This document shows positions 9,046 to 18,481 of a stretch of DNA of 64,000 nucleotides, piece after piece; positions within the stretch are counted from its first letter, which is position 1; each line of letters begins with the position of its first letter. Origin of the DNA: Pelagomonas calceolata (taxonomy: Eukaryota; Sar; Pelagophyceae; Pelagomonadales; Pelagomonadaceae); assembly GCA_918797485.1 (NCBI GenBank), contig CAKKNE010000004.1, positions 3,472,001 to 3,536,000 on the forward strand, read 5' to 3'. The notes under the pieces are model-generated. The model saw only the letters and a list, made by a program, of their open reading frames with translations. It did not search any database and was not told the DNA's origin. Both the position numbers and the translations under genes were made by a program.

Positions 9046-11761
9046 TTAAGTAAAGTCGCCCGGTCGCCGCCGCCGCTTGGACTTCATCAGGGCATTCATG
9101 TCTGGCGTGAGGATTTCTCTCGTCATCCGGAGGAGGGTGTCGCTGGGGAGCGCTCTGCGCTGTCGGTCCGTGATGGCCGACAATTCCGTAAGCGCCCGAT
9201 GAGCTGCGTGGACGTCAGGCGTGTCGACGATGCTCGGTTTGCCGATCAGGTCGGCCGGTGTCGTCGGCGCGGCGCCTCGGCGGCGCCGCGGCGCCGTCCG
9301 CCTCGCATCTCGGATTGAGTCGGTGCGTAGTGCGCTCATCGTGACGGCGAGCGCGTCCCTGTAGGCCCCTTCGTCGTCTTCGATCTCCCTCGTCTCTGAC
9401 CCTTGTTCCGTTGACGTTCTAGACGCGCGTTCCAGCCCCTTCACGACGCCCACACGCGACGCGCCACTGTCGCGCCGAGCGGGGCGCCGCGCAAGCGCGT
9501 CCTCCACAGCCGCAGCGGCCTTGGGAGGCGAGCGGGCCCACGAGGTCTCCAATGCATTCGCGACGCGCCGTTCCAGCGCGGCCTCAAACTCGTCGCAGAT
9601 GCGCCCGTAGGCAGGCGGCGGGGCACCCCCCTTCTTCGCGGCGCCAGATCTAACAAGGGCATCGAGTGCCGCTTTCGCCTGGACGTCGCGCCGGGCATTT
9701 ACGATGCGCTCGAAGTTTTCCCGTTGTTTCGCGCCGTCGTTGAGCTCGAGCATTGCCTCAAAAAACGATCGCGGGACTTCGAGCAACATGCTCCGCCGAG
9801 TCGTCGTCGCCGTCGCGAGGAAATGGGTCAGACCCTCTGCGATCTCGACGTCGCCGAGCATGGAGCCGGGCCCGAGCCGCAGCAGATCGACGCGTTCCCT
9901 CCGACTACCGACGGCGACGGCGCCCTCGAGCTTGAGCTCGCCCTGCACCTGTGTGGAGATAAACCAGTGAGCGGACGATAATTCTTCACAAAGTCATTTC
10001 TCGGCGACAACGTGGCAGTGATGACTGAATCGAGGGGTGTAAAGCCCACACCGCCACGCCATCGAACAGTCATCGTGTCGATGGCGTGGATGCTATGATT
10101 CACCCGTATGCGAGAACACCCGCAAAATTTGATTTCTACACGGCCCTGCACCACGAACGCGATGGTGTCGCACTGCAAGCCGCGCCTCGCGACCGCTGCA
10201 CCGGCACAGACATGACGTTTAGTCGACCTCTCAGCGAGCTGCATAAACGACTCCGGCCGCCAATGCTTGAACGGTCCGAGATCCCGAAAGAACTTTCGCG
10301 TCTGCATGATCTCAACTCGCCGGAGGTGCTCGACGGCGAGTGCGTTTCGGTAGTCGTCGCCCCGCACCTCAAGTACCACGCAAGGTTCGATGCACGCCGC
10401 CGTGTCGACGTACGGCGAGTCGGCGCTCGACGCGCCAGTGACGCCGACGCTCCGGAGCAGGGCCCCCTCGCCGAGGCCCGTGCCGGCCTGTGTGGAAATC
10501 AAATTTCGGGCGCCCCACGCCGTCGTGCCGTCTCCTTCATTGAATCAGCTCGACTGCGTGGAGGTTCCACGCCATCGACGCGACGGTGTCCCATGACCGC
10601 GTCGGCTCGATGGCGTGGAGGCTCACGAAGATCCACGCAATATTTGTCAGGATAACCTAACTCACTGGTTGATTTCCACACAGGTGCCGGCCACGACGTC
10701 CTTGGTCGCGACGCCGAGCGTGTCCCACTCTGGGTCCGCCTCCGGCCGCGGGCGGCGCGCCTCCGCTGGCGCTGGAGCGGCGGCGGCCGGCGACGGCGCG
10801 TCGGCAATTCTTTGCGCCGGCACCGGCGCTTCGGCGACGTGAGGTGAGGCCGACGCCGCCGGCGTCGGGGCTGACGTCGCGACGCCGAGCGTGTCCCACT
10901 CCGGCGGCGGCGAGCACGCCACTCCGGAGGTCGCGGACACGTCCTCCGCGGGCGCCGCCGTCGGCCGCGGGCTCGCCTCCGCGGGCGCCGGAGCGCCGGC
11001 GACCGGCGTGGCTGCAATCCCTTGCGCCACCGCCGGTGCCTCGTCGACCGTGCCGCGCGCAGCGCGGGCGAGCTCGTGCGGTCGGCGCCGCAGGACTGCC
11101 CGTCGATCGCCATATAGTTCCCGGCATTCTCGCGTCATGATCGGCGTCGAGTGGCGGAAGAGCTTGATCAAGCCCGCGTGCAGCACGTAGTACTTGTCGG
11201 CGACGTCTCCCTGGAGCCACAGCAGATCCCCGGCCGCGCGCTCGGTAACCGCCAGGTGCTGGCCTGTGTAGAAATCAACCAATGGGAGATGTGCACCACC
11301 ATGCCGTCAAGCCGCCGTGAAATTTGTTTTCCACACGAGGTGCTGACAGAGTCCGGGCAGCGCCGAGGCGTCGGCGCCGGCGAACGCGCCGGACGCCCAC
11401 GCGACGAGGTCGGCGACGACGGCGGCGTCCCTCTCCCCGGGCGCGTGTTCGCGGAGCGTCGCGAGCATTGCGTCGTGGCGTGCCCGCCGCGCCTGTACGT
11501 GAATCATGATTCAGCAGCGGCGGAGACGCTTGGTTTCCGCGACAATTTGGTTTATGCACTGCGCCTCGCGCGAGCGCCCCTGGTTCGTCTCTCCTCGCGT
11601 AACTTATGCAACCAGACGCGCCAGGCTCCGTACAGCTCCCGCTGGTTTGCCAAAGCTGCCTGCCGGGCCATCCTGGTGAGGAACCGCTTCAGGAAGGCTG
11701 CCCCCCGGGCGTCGGTGTCCCATGCTGCTGCTCCCGTTTCCTTCTCTTCTAAAGCCATCAT
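9046..11761 (-). CDS. cyclic-nucleotide-binding-domain protein with four introner introns
   Basis: Five exons (11761-11570, 11492-11348, 11263-10692, 10487-10152, 9948-9046) sum to 715 aa in one frame. Two CNB-type folds appear after splicing. The first starts LCQHL-AVTERAAGDLLWLQGDVADKYYVL, is interrupted by an Ala/Pro-rich insert holding two EWDTLGVAT repeats, and resumes GLGEGALL...CVVLEVRGDDYRNAL. The second is FRDLGPF...DTIAFVVQ-GELKLEG...LGPGSMLGDVE...LLEVPRSFFEAM. No channel or kinase domain is visible, so it may be a scaffold or regulator; the canonical cAMP-contacting Arg is not evident. The four introns are all introners. The C-terminal third is Arg/Ala-rich and unassigned. Confidence 0.78.
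9949..10151 (-). mobile_element. introner element E3 (intron, sense orientation)
   Basis: A 195-bp element (9949-10143), host-sense ends CCGTGTAGAAATCAA and TTTATCTCCACACAG (diverged TIRs), flanked by perfect duplications CCCTGCAC on the plus strand (9941-9948, 10144-10151). Host-sense donor is GT of GTGCAGGG. The internal stem CCACGCCATCGA/TCGATGGCGTGG is intact. Splicing rebuilds IAFVVQGELKLEG of the second CNB domain. Confidence 0.88.
10488..10691 (-). mobile_element. introner element E4 (intron, antisense orientation)
   Basis: A 196-bp element (10488-10683) with perfect 15-bp TIRs and perfect duplications GTGCCGGC on the plus strand (10480-10487, 10684-10691). Relative to the host gene it is inverted compared with E1, E3, E5 and E6. 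In host sense the duplication is GCCGGCAC, so exact excision needs a GC donor; alternatively GT three bases upstream (intron to 10694) removes one extra Val codon in frame. It also holds an internal GTGAGT near its host-sense 5' end, but using it would break the frame. Confidence 0.85.
10705..11050 (-). repeat. imperfect tandem repeat of about 160 bp inside the CNB gene
   Basis: Two units sharing the 19-bp core CGCGACGCCGAGCGTGTCC (near 10708 and 10878), each followed by similar Ala/Pro-coding sequence. They encode an EWDTLGVAT motif plus an Ala/Pro linker inserted into the first CNB domain. Confidence 0.65.
11264..11347 (-). mobile_element. introner element E5 (short intron, sense orientation)
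   Basis: A 76-bp element (11264-11339), plus-strand ends CTGTGTAGAAATCAACC and TTTTCCACACGAG, with duplications GTGCTGGC / GTGCTGAC. In host sense the upstream copy is GTCAGCAC (GT donor) and the downstream copy GCCAGCAC. Splicing gives GLCQHLAVTERAAGD, the expected start of a CNB domain. One of the shortest clear copies, with the internal hairpin lost. Confidence 0.85.
11493..11569 (-). mobile_element. introner element E5b (degenerate, short intron)
   Basis: A 69-bp element (11493-11561). Host-sense 5' end CAGTGCATAAACCAAATTG matches the start of E7, and the 3' end is GATTCACGTACAG. Duplications in host sense are GCGAGGCG / GCGCGGCG (7 of 8). Exact excision is in frame (GAR-ARRARHD) and requires a GC donor. 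Confidence 0.7.
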
Positions 11762-11820
11762 CGCGCTCTTGACACAGCACAGCAGCCCAGTTTTAGAGAG
11801 GGCGCTGCGTCAAAGAGCTT

Positions 11821-11844
11821 GCTAGTATCTTACAACCGCTAGCT
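11821..11844 (+). promoter_or_regulatory. 24-bp motif, copy c
   Basis: GCTAGTATCTTACA then ACCGCTAGCT, 60 bp upstream of the minus-strand ATG at 11761. Confidence 0.75.
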
Positions 11845-11941
11845 ATCTGCTGCGGGTTTCTACATCGATAGCGTACTTTTGTGGGCGGAGATATGTAACA
11901 AATCACTTACTAGTGGACTGCGTCTTCGATGGAGTGGGCGC

Positions 11942-13306
11942 CTACATGAAGGCCATGCGCCGCCCGCACCCGCCGTCCGCAAACGGGCACTGCTTGAAGG
12001 AGGCGCCATGATACATGATCTTGACGCCGTGTAACTTGCAGTCCTCGTGCTTGCAGACGACCCATCTGCCAGAGTCGGGGTCCTCCTTCGCGCGCTTATG
12101 CGCCGCGAGCCTTTTCGCAGTCGAGCTCTCTTTCCTTTTGATGGCGTCCTGCACGGGATCCAGTCCGCTCTCGTTCCTCGCTTTCTCGCGCCGCCTCCTA
12201 GCCCTCCCCCTCGCTTTCTTCTTTTGGTCATCTAGTTTTGTGCGGTGATTCTCGACGGTGGCCTCGCCGTCGTGCGGGTCCGTGCCCGCCTGCTCGGCGT
12301 AGGACACGCCAGCGGCCGCGAGCGCGTTCTTCTTGCGCTTCTCGGCGAGGCGCTCCACCTCTCCTGGCGACCGCGACGCCTCTAAGGCAGCTTTCTCCTT
12401 CGCTCTTGTGAGGATGCGCTCCGCGAGCGCGTCGGCCTTGCGCGGCGCCGTGCGTCGAGTCCTCGCCCGCGGCGCGTGCGCCAGCGTCGCCGCGAGCTTC
12501 TCCGCGGCCTCCATCGCGTAGATGAGGAGGAGCCGCTCGTCCGCGTCTTTCCCTTTCGACTTGTCCACGGCGCAGCGGTAGCGCTCCAGCGTGGCCTCCG
12601 CAACCAAATCGAGGTCCGCGAGCGGCTCGTCTCCAGCTGTCTCGAGGTTGCACGACGAACGGGCGTCCAAGGGTAGGCAGCTTCCCGCCCCCCTACCAAC
12701 ATCCATCCCGCGGAGACCGCCGCCCCCCTTCCGGGAGGAAAGCGTCGGAATGCGGCGCGGTTGGTTCGCCGGATGCACCCGCAGCGCATTGGCGATGTCC
12801 GGGTCCCGCTGCTGCAGAGCGAGCTGCGTCACGACCCGCTCCGCCAAGCCCGGTTTTCCAGCGTCGGCGTAGATGTCTTTCGCCACCCTGACCGAGCCGC
12901 CGTGAAAGCTCCGCACCGAGTCATGGAGGGGCTGCTTCGTCAGGTTTTGGGGGTTACTTTCTTCTATGAGCGCCAGGCAGTCGACGACGCCGCGGATGGG
13001 GTTTCTGAGCTTGCCGTTTGTAGGCGCGTACGACGCCGCGCGGGTTCTGAGCCCGTCGACGCACGCCGCGCACGCGGCCACGACGAAGGGGCCGCGCCGC
13101 GGCCTGTTGGTGCAGCCGGCGAAGCCGAGTGCGCAGAGGCAGTGCGCGCACGTCGGCGCCTTGGTCTCCGTCGTTCTCGCGAGCAATCCTCGGCGGCCGC
13201 CGCCGAGGTCGATGACCTTCGGGCAGACGAGGCACGTGTTCGTTTGATCGGCCTCGACGCTCCCCTCGGCGTAGAACACCTTCAGCTTCTGTCTTTCCGT
13301 CGCCAT
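11942..13306 (-). CDS. Cys-rich protein of unknown function
   Basis: Predicted 454-aa soluble protein with no recognised family. The N-terminal 100 residues contain paired cysteines (CLVCP, CAHCLCALGFAGC, CAACVDGL) that look zinc-binding. A long charged Arg/Lys/Glu/Ala helical region follows (about 230-410). The C terminus again has a Cys/His cluster (CKHEDCKLHGV, CPFADGGCGRRM). The two terminal zinc-like clusters joined by a coiled middle suggest a nucleic-acid or protein-binding scaffold, but this is inference only. The ATG at 13306 gives a sensible N terminus (MATERQKLKVFY). Confidence 0.6.
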   Translation of the reverse strand: MATERQKLKVFYAEGSVEADQTNTCLVCPKVIDLGGGRRGLLARTTETKAPTCAHCLCALGFAGCTNRPRRGPFVVAACAACVDGLRTRAASYAPTNGKLRNPIRGVVDCLALIEESNPQNLTKQPLHDSVRSFHGGSVRVAKDIYADAGKPGLAERVVTQLALQQRDPDIANALRVHPANQPRRIPTLSSRKGGGGLRGMDVGRGAGSCLPLDARSSCNLETAGDEPLADLDLVAEATLERYRCAVDKSKGKDADERLLLIYAMEAAEKLAATLAHAPRARTRRTAPRKADALAERILTRAKEKAALEASRSPGEVERLAEKRKKNALAAAGVSYAEQAGTDPHDGEATVENHRTKLDDQKKKARGRARRRREKARNESGLDPVQDAIKRKESSTAKRLAAHKRAKEDPDSGRWVVCKHEDCKLHGVKIMYHGASFKQCPFADGGCGRRMAFM

Positions 13307-14732
13307 GCTTCGCTCTATCTAGCGTTTCGCTGCGCGGTGTTGCAGCAGCGCTGACAGCTGATCTATAGAGACCAGCACCCGCGCTCCCAGCGCGTAAATG
13401 GCAGCACGCGGCGCGCCTGATCCTCTGCTCTGCCTCTCGCGCCAAAGCTGCAGTCAAATGCCGGCCGCAAAAACGCGCGAGGGACGCTAGGTAGAGGCAT
13501 CGGGAGCGCTACACACTAAATACAATCCTCCTTACAACAGAAAAACCGGCAGCACCGGGGAACCCCGCGCGACAAGACAAGAGCTGGGCCATCTAGCGGC
13601 GACGCGGCCCGCGGCCCTGGTCGTGTATCTCTCCGAACGCCGCCGCCCTCGCGCCGTCGCCGAGATGACGTACTCCGAGCATGCGCTCCCATCAAACGCG
13701 GCGTCCTGTTCGTCGACCGGGAACGCGACATCGCCCTAGATGCGCACGGCCTGTGGCCCTACATCCAGCCCGGGGCCCGCCGAGACCTCGAGCGCGTCGA
13801 CTTTCCGCTCTTCGAGACTAGGACACCACCAGCAGGTCCGGTTCGTGCAACCTTCACGCCATCGAGCAGACGTAGTTCGAAACGACGCCGCGTCGACGGC
13901 GTACTGATGCAGGCCTTCGATTCATGATGTGCAGGATCGTCAAGACCTCCATCCGAAGAGGATGCGAGCCCGCGCGCGTCGTCAGAGGTGGCGCGTCGAC
14001 CGCGGCGCGCCGTTTCACAGCGTGCGCGCCGAGCAGAGGTCGGCGAACGAAGAGTGCCCACGCGTCGTTAGACGATTTGTGCGCGGCGCGCGAGAGTCTC
14101 CCGCGCCGCCGAGGCGGGGCTGGGCTGCAAGCTTGCTACCGCACTACTCCCTCTCCTGAGGCGCAACGCTGCGACGCGTGCTGGAGCTGTTGAAGCGTTC
14201 GTCCTACGCTCCTTTGGAACCGCTACTCTGCCTGGCACCAGCGCTCGCGCGTGCGGCGAGGCAAGCTGGCAATTGCGCAAGTTTTTGGTCAAGCCCCGGG
14301 TTTTCGGGCCTGTGATTTGTCCTTTTTGCGAGCGTCTTCGATTCTCAGCACACACTATACACTATTACACGCTAGTAAAAGGCGCGAGCCGGCCGCCGGC
14401 CGGCGTTTTGGCGCGCAGACATAGCCACCAATATCTCCTCTGCCTCGCATACTTTTGCGAGCGACAGAGCACCGTCAAAAAGTTTCACAAGTACGCCGCC
14501 GTGTCAAACAAACGCGACGCCGCGCGACCGCGAGCGTTTCTGCAAACCAAATTTCTCACAAGCATAGAAATTGCCCAAAAAACGCCGACGCCGCGACGAC
14601 GCGGCACCACAAAACACAGCGTCTCACCCGCCACACAGCTACACATCGCCACGAGACTGGAGAGCCCACCAAAACCATTCCCGCGCGAGACGAGCGCTTC
14701 TCCGTTCCGCAGGCAGACGCGCCGCATAAAAC
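13307..14732. other. gene-poor region
   Basis: 1.4 kb in which I see no convincing gene: short frames on both strands are Arg/Ser/Ala-rich and lack domains. A self-complementary GC run (GCCGGCCGCCGGCCGGC) lies near 14388-14404. It could hold a decayed gene, an ncRNA or simply two long promoters, because the flanking genes are divergent. Confidence 0.4.
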
Positions 14733-15308
14733 ATGTCCGGCAAGAGCCAGAGCACCCAGATGGACGAGGACAAGGTCGTCGATTACTGCGGCGCCAGCGG
14801 GGCCAAGAAGGCCAATTTGACCACGCCGCGCCTGATCATTACGTCCAAGACCGGCCCGTACACGACGGTCAGCGCCGACGCCACGGTCGAAGACACCTGC
14901 CTCAAGGTCGGCGCGCCGACCGCCGGCCTCACGCACCTCATGCTCCACCTCCGGATGGGGGACGTCGAGATGGACGGCGACGGCGACGCGAACAACCCCG
15001 ACGTCACGGTCCTCATTAACGCGTCGACGAAGAAGAACAAGTTCGTCTCCGCCTTCCTGCCGGCGCTGGCCGCCTTGGCCCTCACGGGCCGCATGGAGCG
15101 CCGCGCGGCGGCCATCGAGGACTGCATCAACGAGACCGGCGAGCTGCGCAAGGAGCTCGCCCGAGACGCGGCGCGCGCGTGCCTGGTACGTCTCGCGCGT
15201 CGCGTCGCCGGCGTCGCCCGCCGTCGATCCTCCCCCGCGCAGGCCGACCTGCCGAACAAGACGACCGACGAGGCCTTGGCCACGGTGGGCAAGGCCAACC
15301 GCGTGTGA
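14733..15308 (+). CDS. hypothetical small protein, probable 57-bp intron
   Basis: Open frame of 191 aa starting MSGKSQSTQMDEDKVVDYCG. The stretch 15186-15242 begins GTACGT, ends CCCGCGCAG, is a multiple of three and encodes an Arg-rich segment (VRLARRVAGVARR) unlike its surroundings, so it is probably an intron. Spliced product is 172 aa, joining ARACL to ADLPNKTTDEAL. A hydrophobic helix (FVSAFLPALAALALTG) lies mid-protein. No family recognised. Confidence 0.55.
   Translation: MSGKSQSTQMDEDKVVDYCGASGAKKANLTTPRLIITSKTGPYTTVSADATVEDTCLKVGAPTAGLTHLMLHLRMGDVEMDGDGDANNPDVTVLINASTKKNKFVSAFLPALAALALTGRMERRAAAIEDCINETGELRKELARDAARACLVRLARRVAGVARRRSSPAQADLPNKTTDEALATVGKANRV
15186..15242 (+). other. 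putative in-frame 57-bp intron not obviously an introner
   Basis: GTACGTCTCG donor and a pyrimidine-rich CCCCCGCGCAG acceptor; no TIRs or target duplication seen. Without splicing the protein gains 19 mainly basic residues. Confidence 0.5.
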
Positions 15309-15361
15309 GGAGCCAGCGTCTTTCTTTTCTCGTGGTCGTTTCTCACTCAATCTATCGTAGG

Positions 15362-15559
15362 TTAGGGGAGCCCGAATCCGACGTGCGGCCGGCGAAGAAG
15401 CACTGCGGCGGCAACGGCAACCAGCACGACACCAGCGCCCCATTTATTGTTTAATGCGAAACCCAAACCAAGTCCGCTCCGCAGGAATGCGACGATCAAC
15501 CAGACCAAGTAGATTTGATAACCGTCGCCGCGCTCGCGACGACGACGCCCTTCCGCGTG
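15362..15559 (-). other. possible last exon of an unplaced minus-strand membrane protein
   Basis: A 66-codon stop-free stretch without ATG that encodes two plausible membrane helices (YQIYLVWLIVAFL and WGAGVVLVAVAAAVLL) and ends at TAA (15362). A pyrimidine-rich tract ending in AG precedes it on the minus strand, as expected for an acceptor. The upstream exon could include the frame ending STDESLGDSDVV near 15580, but the join is not established. Confidence 0.35.
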
Positions 15560-15953
15560 CTAGGAGGGTAAAAGTCTAGATGACGACGTCGCTGTCACCC
15601 AGGGACTCGTCCGTCGACGGCGTCGGCGGCTGCTCGCGTCGGCGGCGGCGCCGTCGCTCGGTCCCTCGTCCCGACGCCGAGGCCCACCAGGAGGAGGCTG
15701 CCCGAGGTGGCTGCCGTGCGCCGGCGCGGGCGTCGAGCGGGCGCGCCTCGGGGCCCGCAACGCTCGTCGCGCCGCAGTCGCGGTTTCGCGCTACGTCGAG
15801 CCCACGCACACCAACACCAAGCCCTGAGCCTGAGCGTGAATTCACTTTGTGCTTGTACGGGTTAATGTTTGGCGGCCGAGAGCAGGCCTTTGACGCGAAA
15901 TTTCCTCTCTGCAAGAATCGTATAGGCGCCGGGGGCCATGTGTGAAAATCATT

Positions 15954-15978
15954 GCTAGTGTCTTACATGCCGCTAGCT
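15954..15978 (+). promoter_or_regulatory. 24-bp motif, copy d
   Basis: GCTAGTGTCTTACA-TG-CCGCTAGC followed by T. It is identical over 24 bp to the reverse complement of copy n 36 kb away, and lies 141 bp upstream of the ATG at 16119. Confidence 0.78.
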
Positions 15979-16118
15979 AGCTTGGTCTTTGTGTTGCCGT
16001 CCTGACGGGTCAGAGCGTCGCATGCATGCGCTAGGACCGATAGAATTCGTCCGCAGTGGCTGCACGCTGCAGACTGCAGGCCTGATCAAGGAATGAAAAG
16101 CAAATAGCAAACGGCTGA

Positions 16119-18398
16119 ATGCGCATGCGCCGCGGACGCCTCAAAAAGAAGACGAGCGACGGCGACGGCGGCGCGGCCCCGGAGAAGCCGCCGACGCGCA
16201 GCTGGCGCCGGGTATGTCTCGCCGTCGCGTGCGCCTGCGCGGCAGAAGTGCTGAGCTGCCGGCGGCGCGTCCCGGCGCCGGCGGGGTTCGACGCGGCGCG
16301 GGCGGCGACGCACGCGAGGGTCCTCGCGTCGCTCGGGCCGCGCACCGTCGGCGAGCGCGCGCTGGACGCGGGGCTCGCGTACGCGCTGCGGGAGGCGCGG
16401 CGCGTGCCGGACGCGGAAGTGGAGGAGTGGCGGAGCGGCCGCGGCGCGGTCGACCACGCGCAGTTCCTGGGCGGCTTCGTGGGCGTCTACGACGACGTCG
16501 CGTGCGTCGTCGCGCGCCTGAAGGGCCGGGCGGAGGGGAAGGGCGCCGTCCTGCTCAACGCGCACATCGACTCGGCGGCGAACGCGCCCGGCGCCTCGGA
16601 CGACCTCCTGGCCGTCGGCGTCTTGCTCGAAGCCCTGAACTATTTCTCGAAGAATAGGCCGCGGCGAGATCTCATCGTCCTCATCAACGGCGCGGAGGAG
16701 ACGCACCAGCTCGCGGCGCACGCCTTCGCGACGCAGCACCCCGCCGCGGAGGACGTGCGGTTCGTCGTGAACTTGGAATCGATGGGCTCCGGCGGACGGG
16801 AGTTCATTTTTCGCTGTGAGCGAGAGGATGTGAGCCTAGCCCTCCGCGGGACGACCGTCGCGCGCGGCTCCGTGCTAGCGGAGGAACTGTTCCGGGCGGT
16901 GCTCTGGCGCGCGGCGCGCACGGACTACGCCGAGTTCCTGCGGGCGCTGCCGCGCGCGGGCGTCGGGGGCGTCGACGTCGCCTTTCTGGAGGACGGCTAC
17001 GCGTACCACACGTCCCAGGACCGCCGCGTTTCCCTGAAATCGACGGCGAGCGAGGCCGCGACGCTCGTCGATGTCGTGGAGCGGCTCGAAGGGGTCGAAG
17101 ATGACGCGGAAGTCACGCACGGCTTCGTGTTCTTCGACCTCCTCGGCGTGGTCGTCGTGGGCTACTCCGCGACCGTCGCGCGGTGCCTCCACGGCGCTGC
17201 GGCGCTCGCCGGCGCGGTGGAGGCCCGGCGCCGCGCCGGCTCGCCGGCGGAGGCCCTCCAGGCGTTCGGTCGGGCGGCGCGCGCCGTCTTCGCGGCGGGG
17301 CTCGCGGCGGCGGCGTTCGGCGCGGTCCTCTCCCTCCTCGCGCCGATGCGATGGTACGCGGGTGGCGTGCCCGCGGCGCTGGTGCTCTTTCTGCCGCCGG
17401 CGGCGTTTGTCGGCGCCGACGAGGACGCTCTCGCCCTCTGGAGCCTGGTGTGTGGACTCGGGGCGCTGTTTAACATAGGCGCGGCCTACGCGGCCTGCGC
17501 GGCAGTGTTGGGGTTATTGTGTCGGTCTCTGCGGCCGGTGGCGCTCGTCGTCTGGATCCAAATCGCGCACACGCTCCTCGGCGTCGCGGTGCCGCTCCTC
17601 GGCAGGGTCGGGAGCCGCGTTCCGTTGGACGCGGCCGTCGGCGCGCTCGTTGGAATCCTTGCGGGCCTGATCCGCACGCTGACGCCGCCGTGGCCGCGGC
17701 CGCCGAACAAACGAGTGAGCGTTAGCGTCTTGGCCGGCCTGCTGGTCGCCGCCTGCGCGGCGCCGGCGTTCACGGCGGCGCGGCCCAAGCGCCTCGCGCT
17801 GCAGCACGTCTCCCGCGACCTGGAGATCTCTCGCGACAGCGGCCTCTGGGTGATTCCCCTGGACGGGTCGCGGCTGCGAGGACTCGGGCGGGCGCTGGGT
17901 CGCGCGACGCCGGTCGCGTGCGACAAGACGAGGCCGCCGTGCTACCTCGAGTACCCCTGGTTTTTTCCGTTCGCCGATATTGTGCGGGGCGACGTGTGGC
18001 TCGATGCGCCTTCGCCAGACTTGGCCGGCGACAAGCCGGCGTCGCTGGCGCTGGCGCGAATTGGCGACGCCGTGGACGTGAGCGTCGAGGGCCCCTCGCA
18101 CATGCACGTCGTGCTACGGGGCGACGTCCGCAGCTGGTCGTTCGCGGGCGTGAGACGCGCGCCGGAGCCGCGGCGCCGCGCGGAAGGGGTCTACCTCGCG
18201 CAGCTCACGTGCGGCCGGGCGCGGTGCTCGTTCCGCATCTCGGTCCGCGTCGACGGGCCGCTTGAGGTCTCCCTGGCCGCCCACCGCCCAGTGTTGACGA
18301 CAGAGGCGCTCGAGAACCTGCGGCGCGACCTGCCTCCCTGGGCCGTCGGGGCGGAATGGGGGAAATTTGTATCGGAGCTCGTCTTGAGGAGTGTGTAA
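16119..18398 (+). CDS. M28-family ER metallopeptidase (ERMP1-like)
   Basis: Predicted 759-aa polytopic membrane protein. An N-terminal signal anchor (VCLAVACACAAEVL) precedes an M28 zinc-peptidase domain whose metal ligands are visible in order: NAHIDSAAN (His), GASDDLLAVG (Asp), INGAEET (catalytic Glu and ligand Glu), NLESMGSGG, and GYAYHTSQD (His). Several membrane helices follow (about 330-560, e.g. FFDLLGVVVVGYSA, FLPPAAFVG), then a lumenal C-terminal beta-rich domain. This order matches ERMP1/Fxna, which has nine membrane helices and is somewhat longer (about 900 aa). It probably trims peptides in the ER lumen. Confidence 0.85.
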   Translation: MRMRRGRLKKKTSDGDGGAAPEKPPTRSWRRVCLAVACACAAEVLSCRRRVPAPAGFDAARAATHARVLASLGPRTVGERALDAGLAYALREARRVPDAEVEEWRSGRGAVDHAQFLGGFVGVYDDVACVVARLKGRAEGKGAVLLNAHIDSAANAPGASDDLLAVGVLLEALNYFSKNRPRRDLIVLINGAEETHQLAAHAFATQHPAAEDVRFVVNLESMGSGGREFIFRCEREDVSLALRGTTVARGSVLAEELFRAVLWRAARTDYAEFLRALPRAGVGGVDVAFLEDGYAYHTSQDRRVSLKSTASEAATLVDVVERLEGVEDDAEVTHGFVFFDLLGVVVVGYSATVARCLHGAAALAGAVEARRRAGSPAEALQAFGRAARAVFAAGLAAAAFGAVLSLLAPMRWYAGGVPAALVLFLPPAAFVGADEDALALWSLVCGLGALFNIGAAYAACAAVLGLLCRSLRPVALVVWIQIAHTLLGVAVPLLGRVGSRVPLDAAVGALVGILAGLIRTLTPPWPRPPNKRVSVSVLAGLLVAACAAPAFTAARPKRLALQHVSRDLEISRDSGLWVIPLDGSRLRGLGRALGRATPVACDKTRPPCYLEYPWFFPFADIVRGDVWLDAPSPDLAGDKPASLALARIGDAVDVSVEGPSHMHVVLRGDVRSWSFAGVRRAPEPRRRAEGVYLAQLTCGRARCSFRISVRVDGPLEVSLAAHRPVLTTEALENLRRDLPPWAVGAEWGKFVSELVLRSV

Positions 18399-18481
18399 CA
18401 ATTTTGTCGTCGTCTTTGGTATACCGAACGATTCTTACCGAGGGAGAGAGGGAGGGCGATGGCGAGGGCGAGCACGACGCA

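Larger units (their letters stand above)
15309..16118. other. spacer with a possible terminal exon
   Basis: An 810-bp spacer. It contains a minus-strand open stretch with membrane helices (described separately), a copy of the 24-bp motif at 15954, and short low-complexity frames at 15576-15945 on both strands that I cannot support as genes. Confidence 0.4.

Noticed and set aside
15576-15945. Opposing 112-121-codon frames
   Set aside because: Low complexity on both strands; at most an exon of the minus-strand candidate noted separately.
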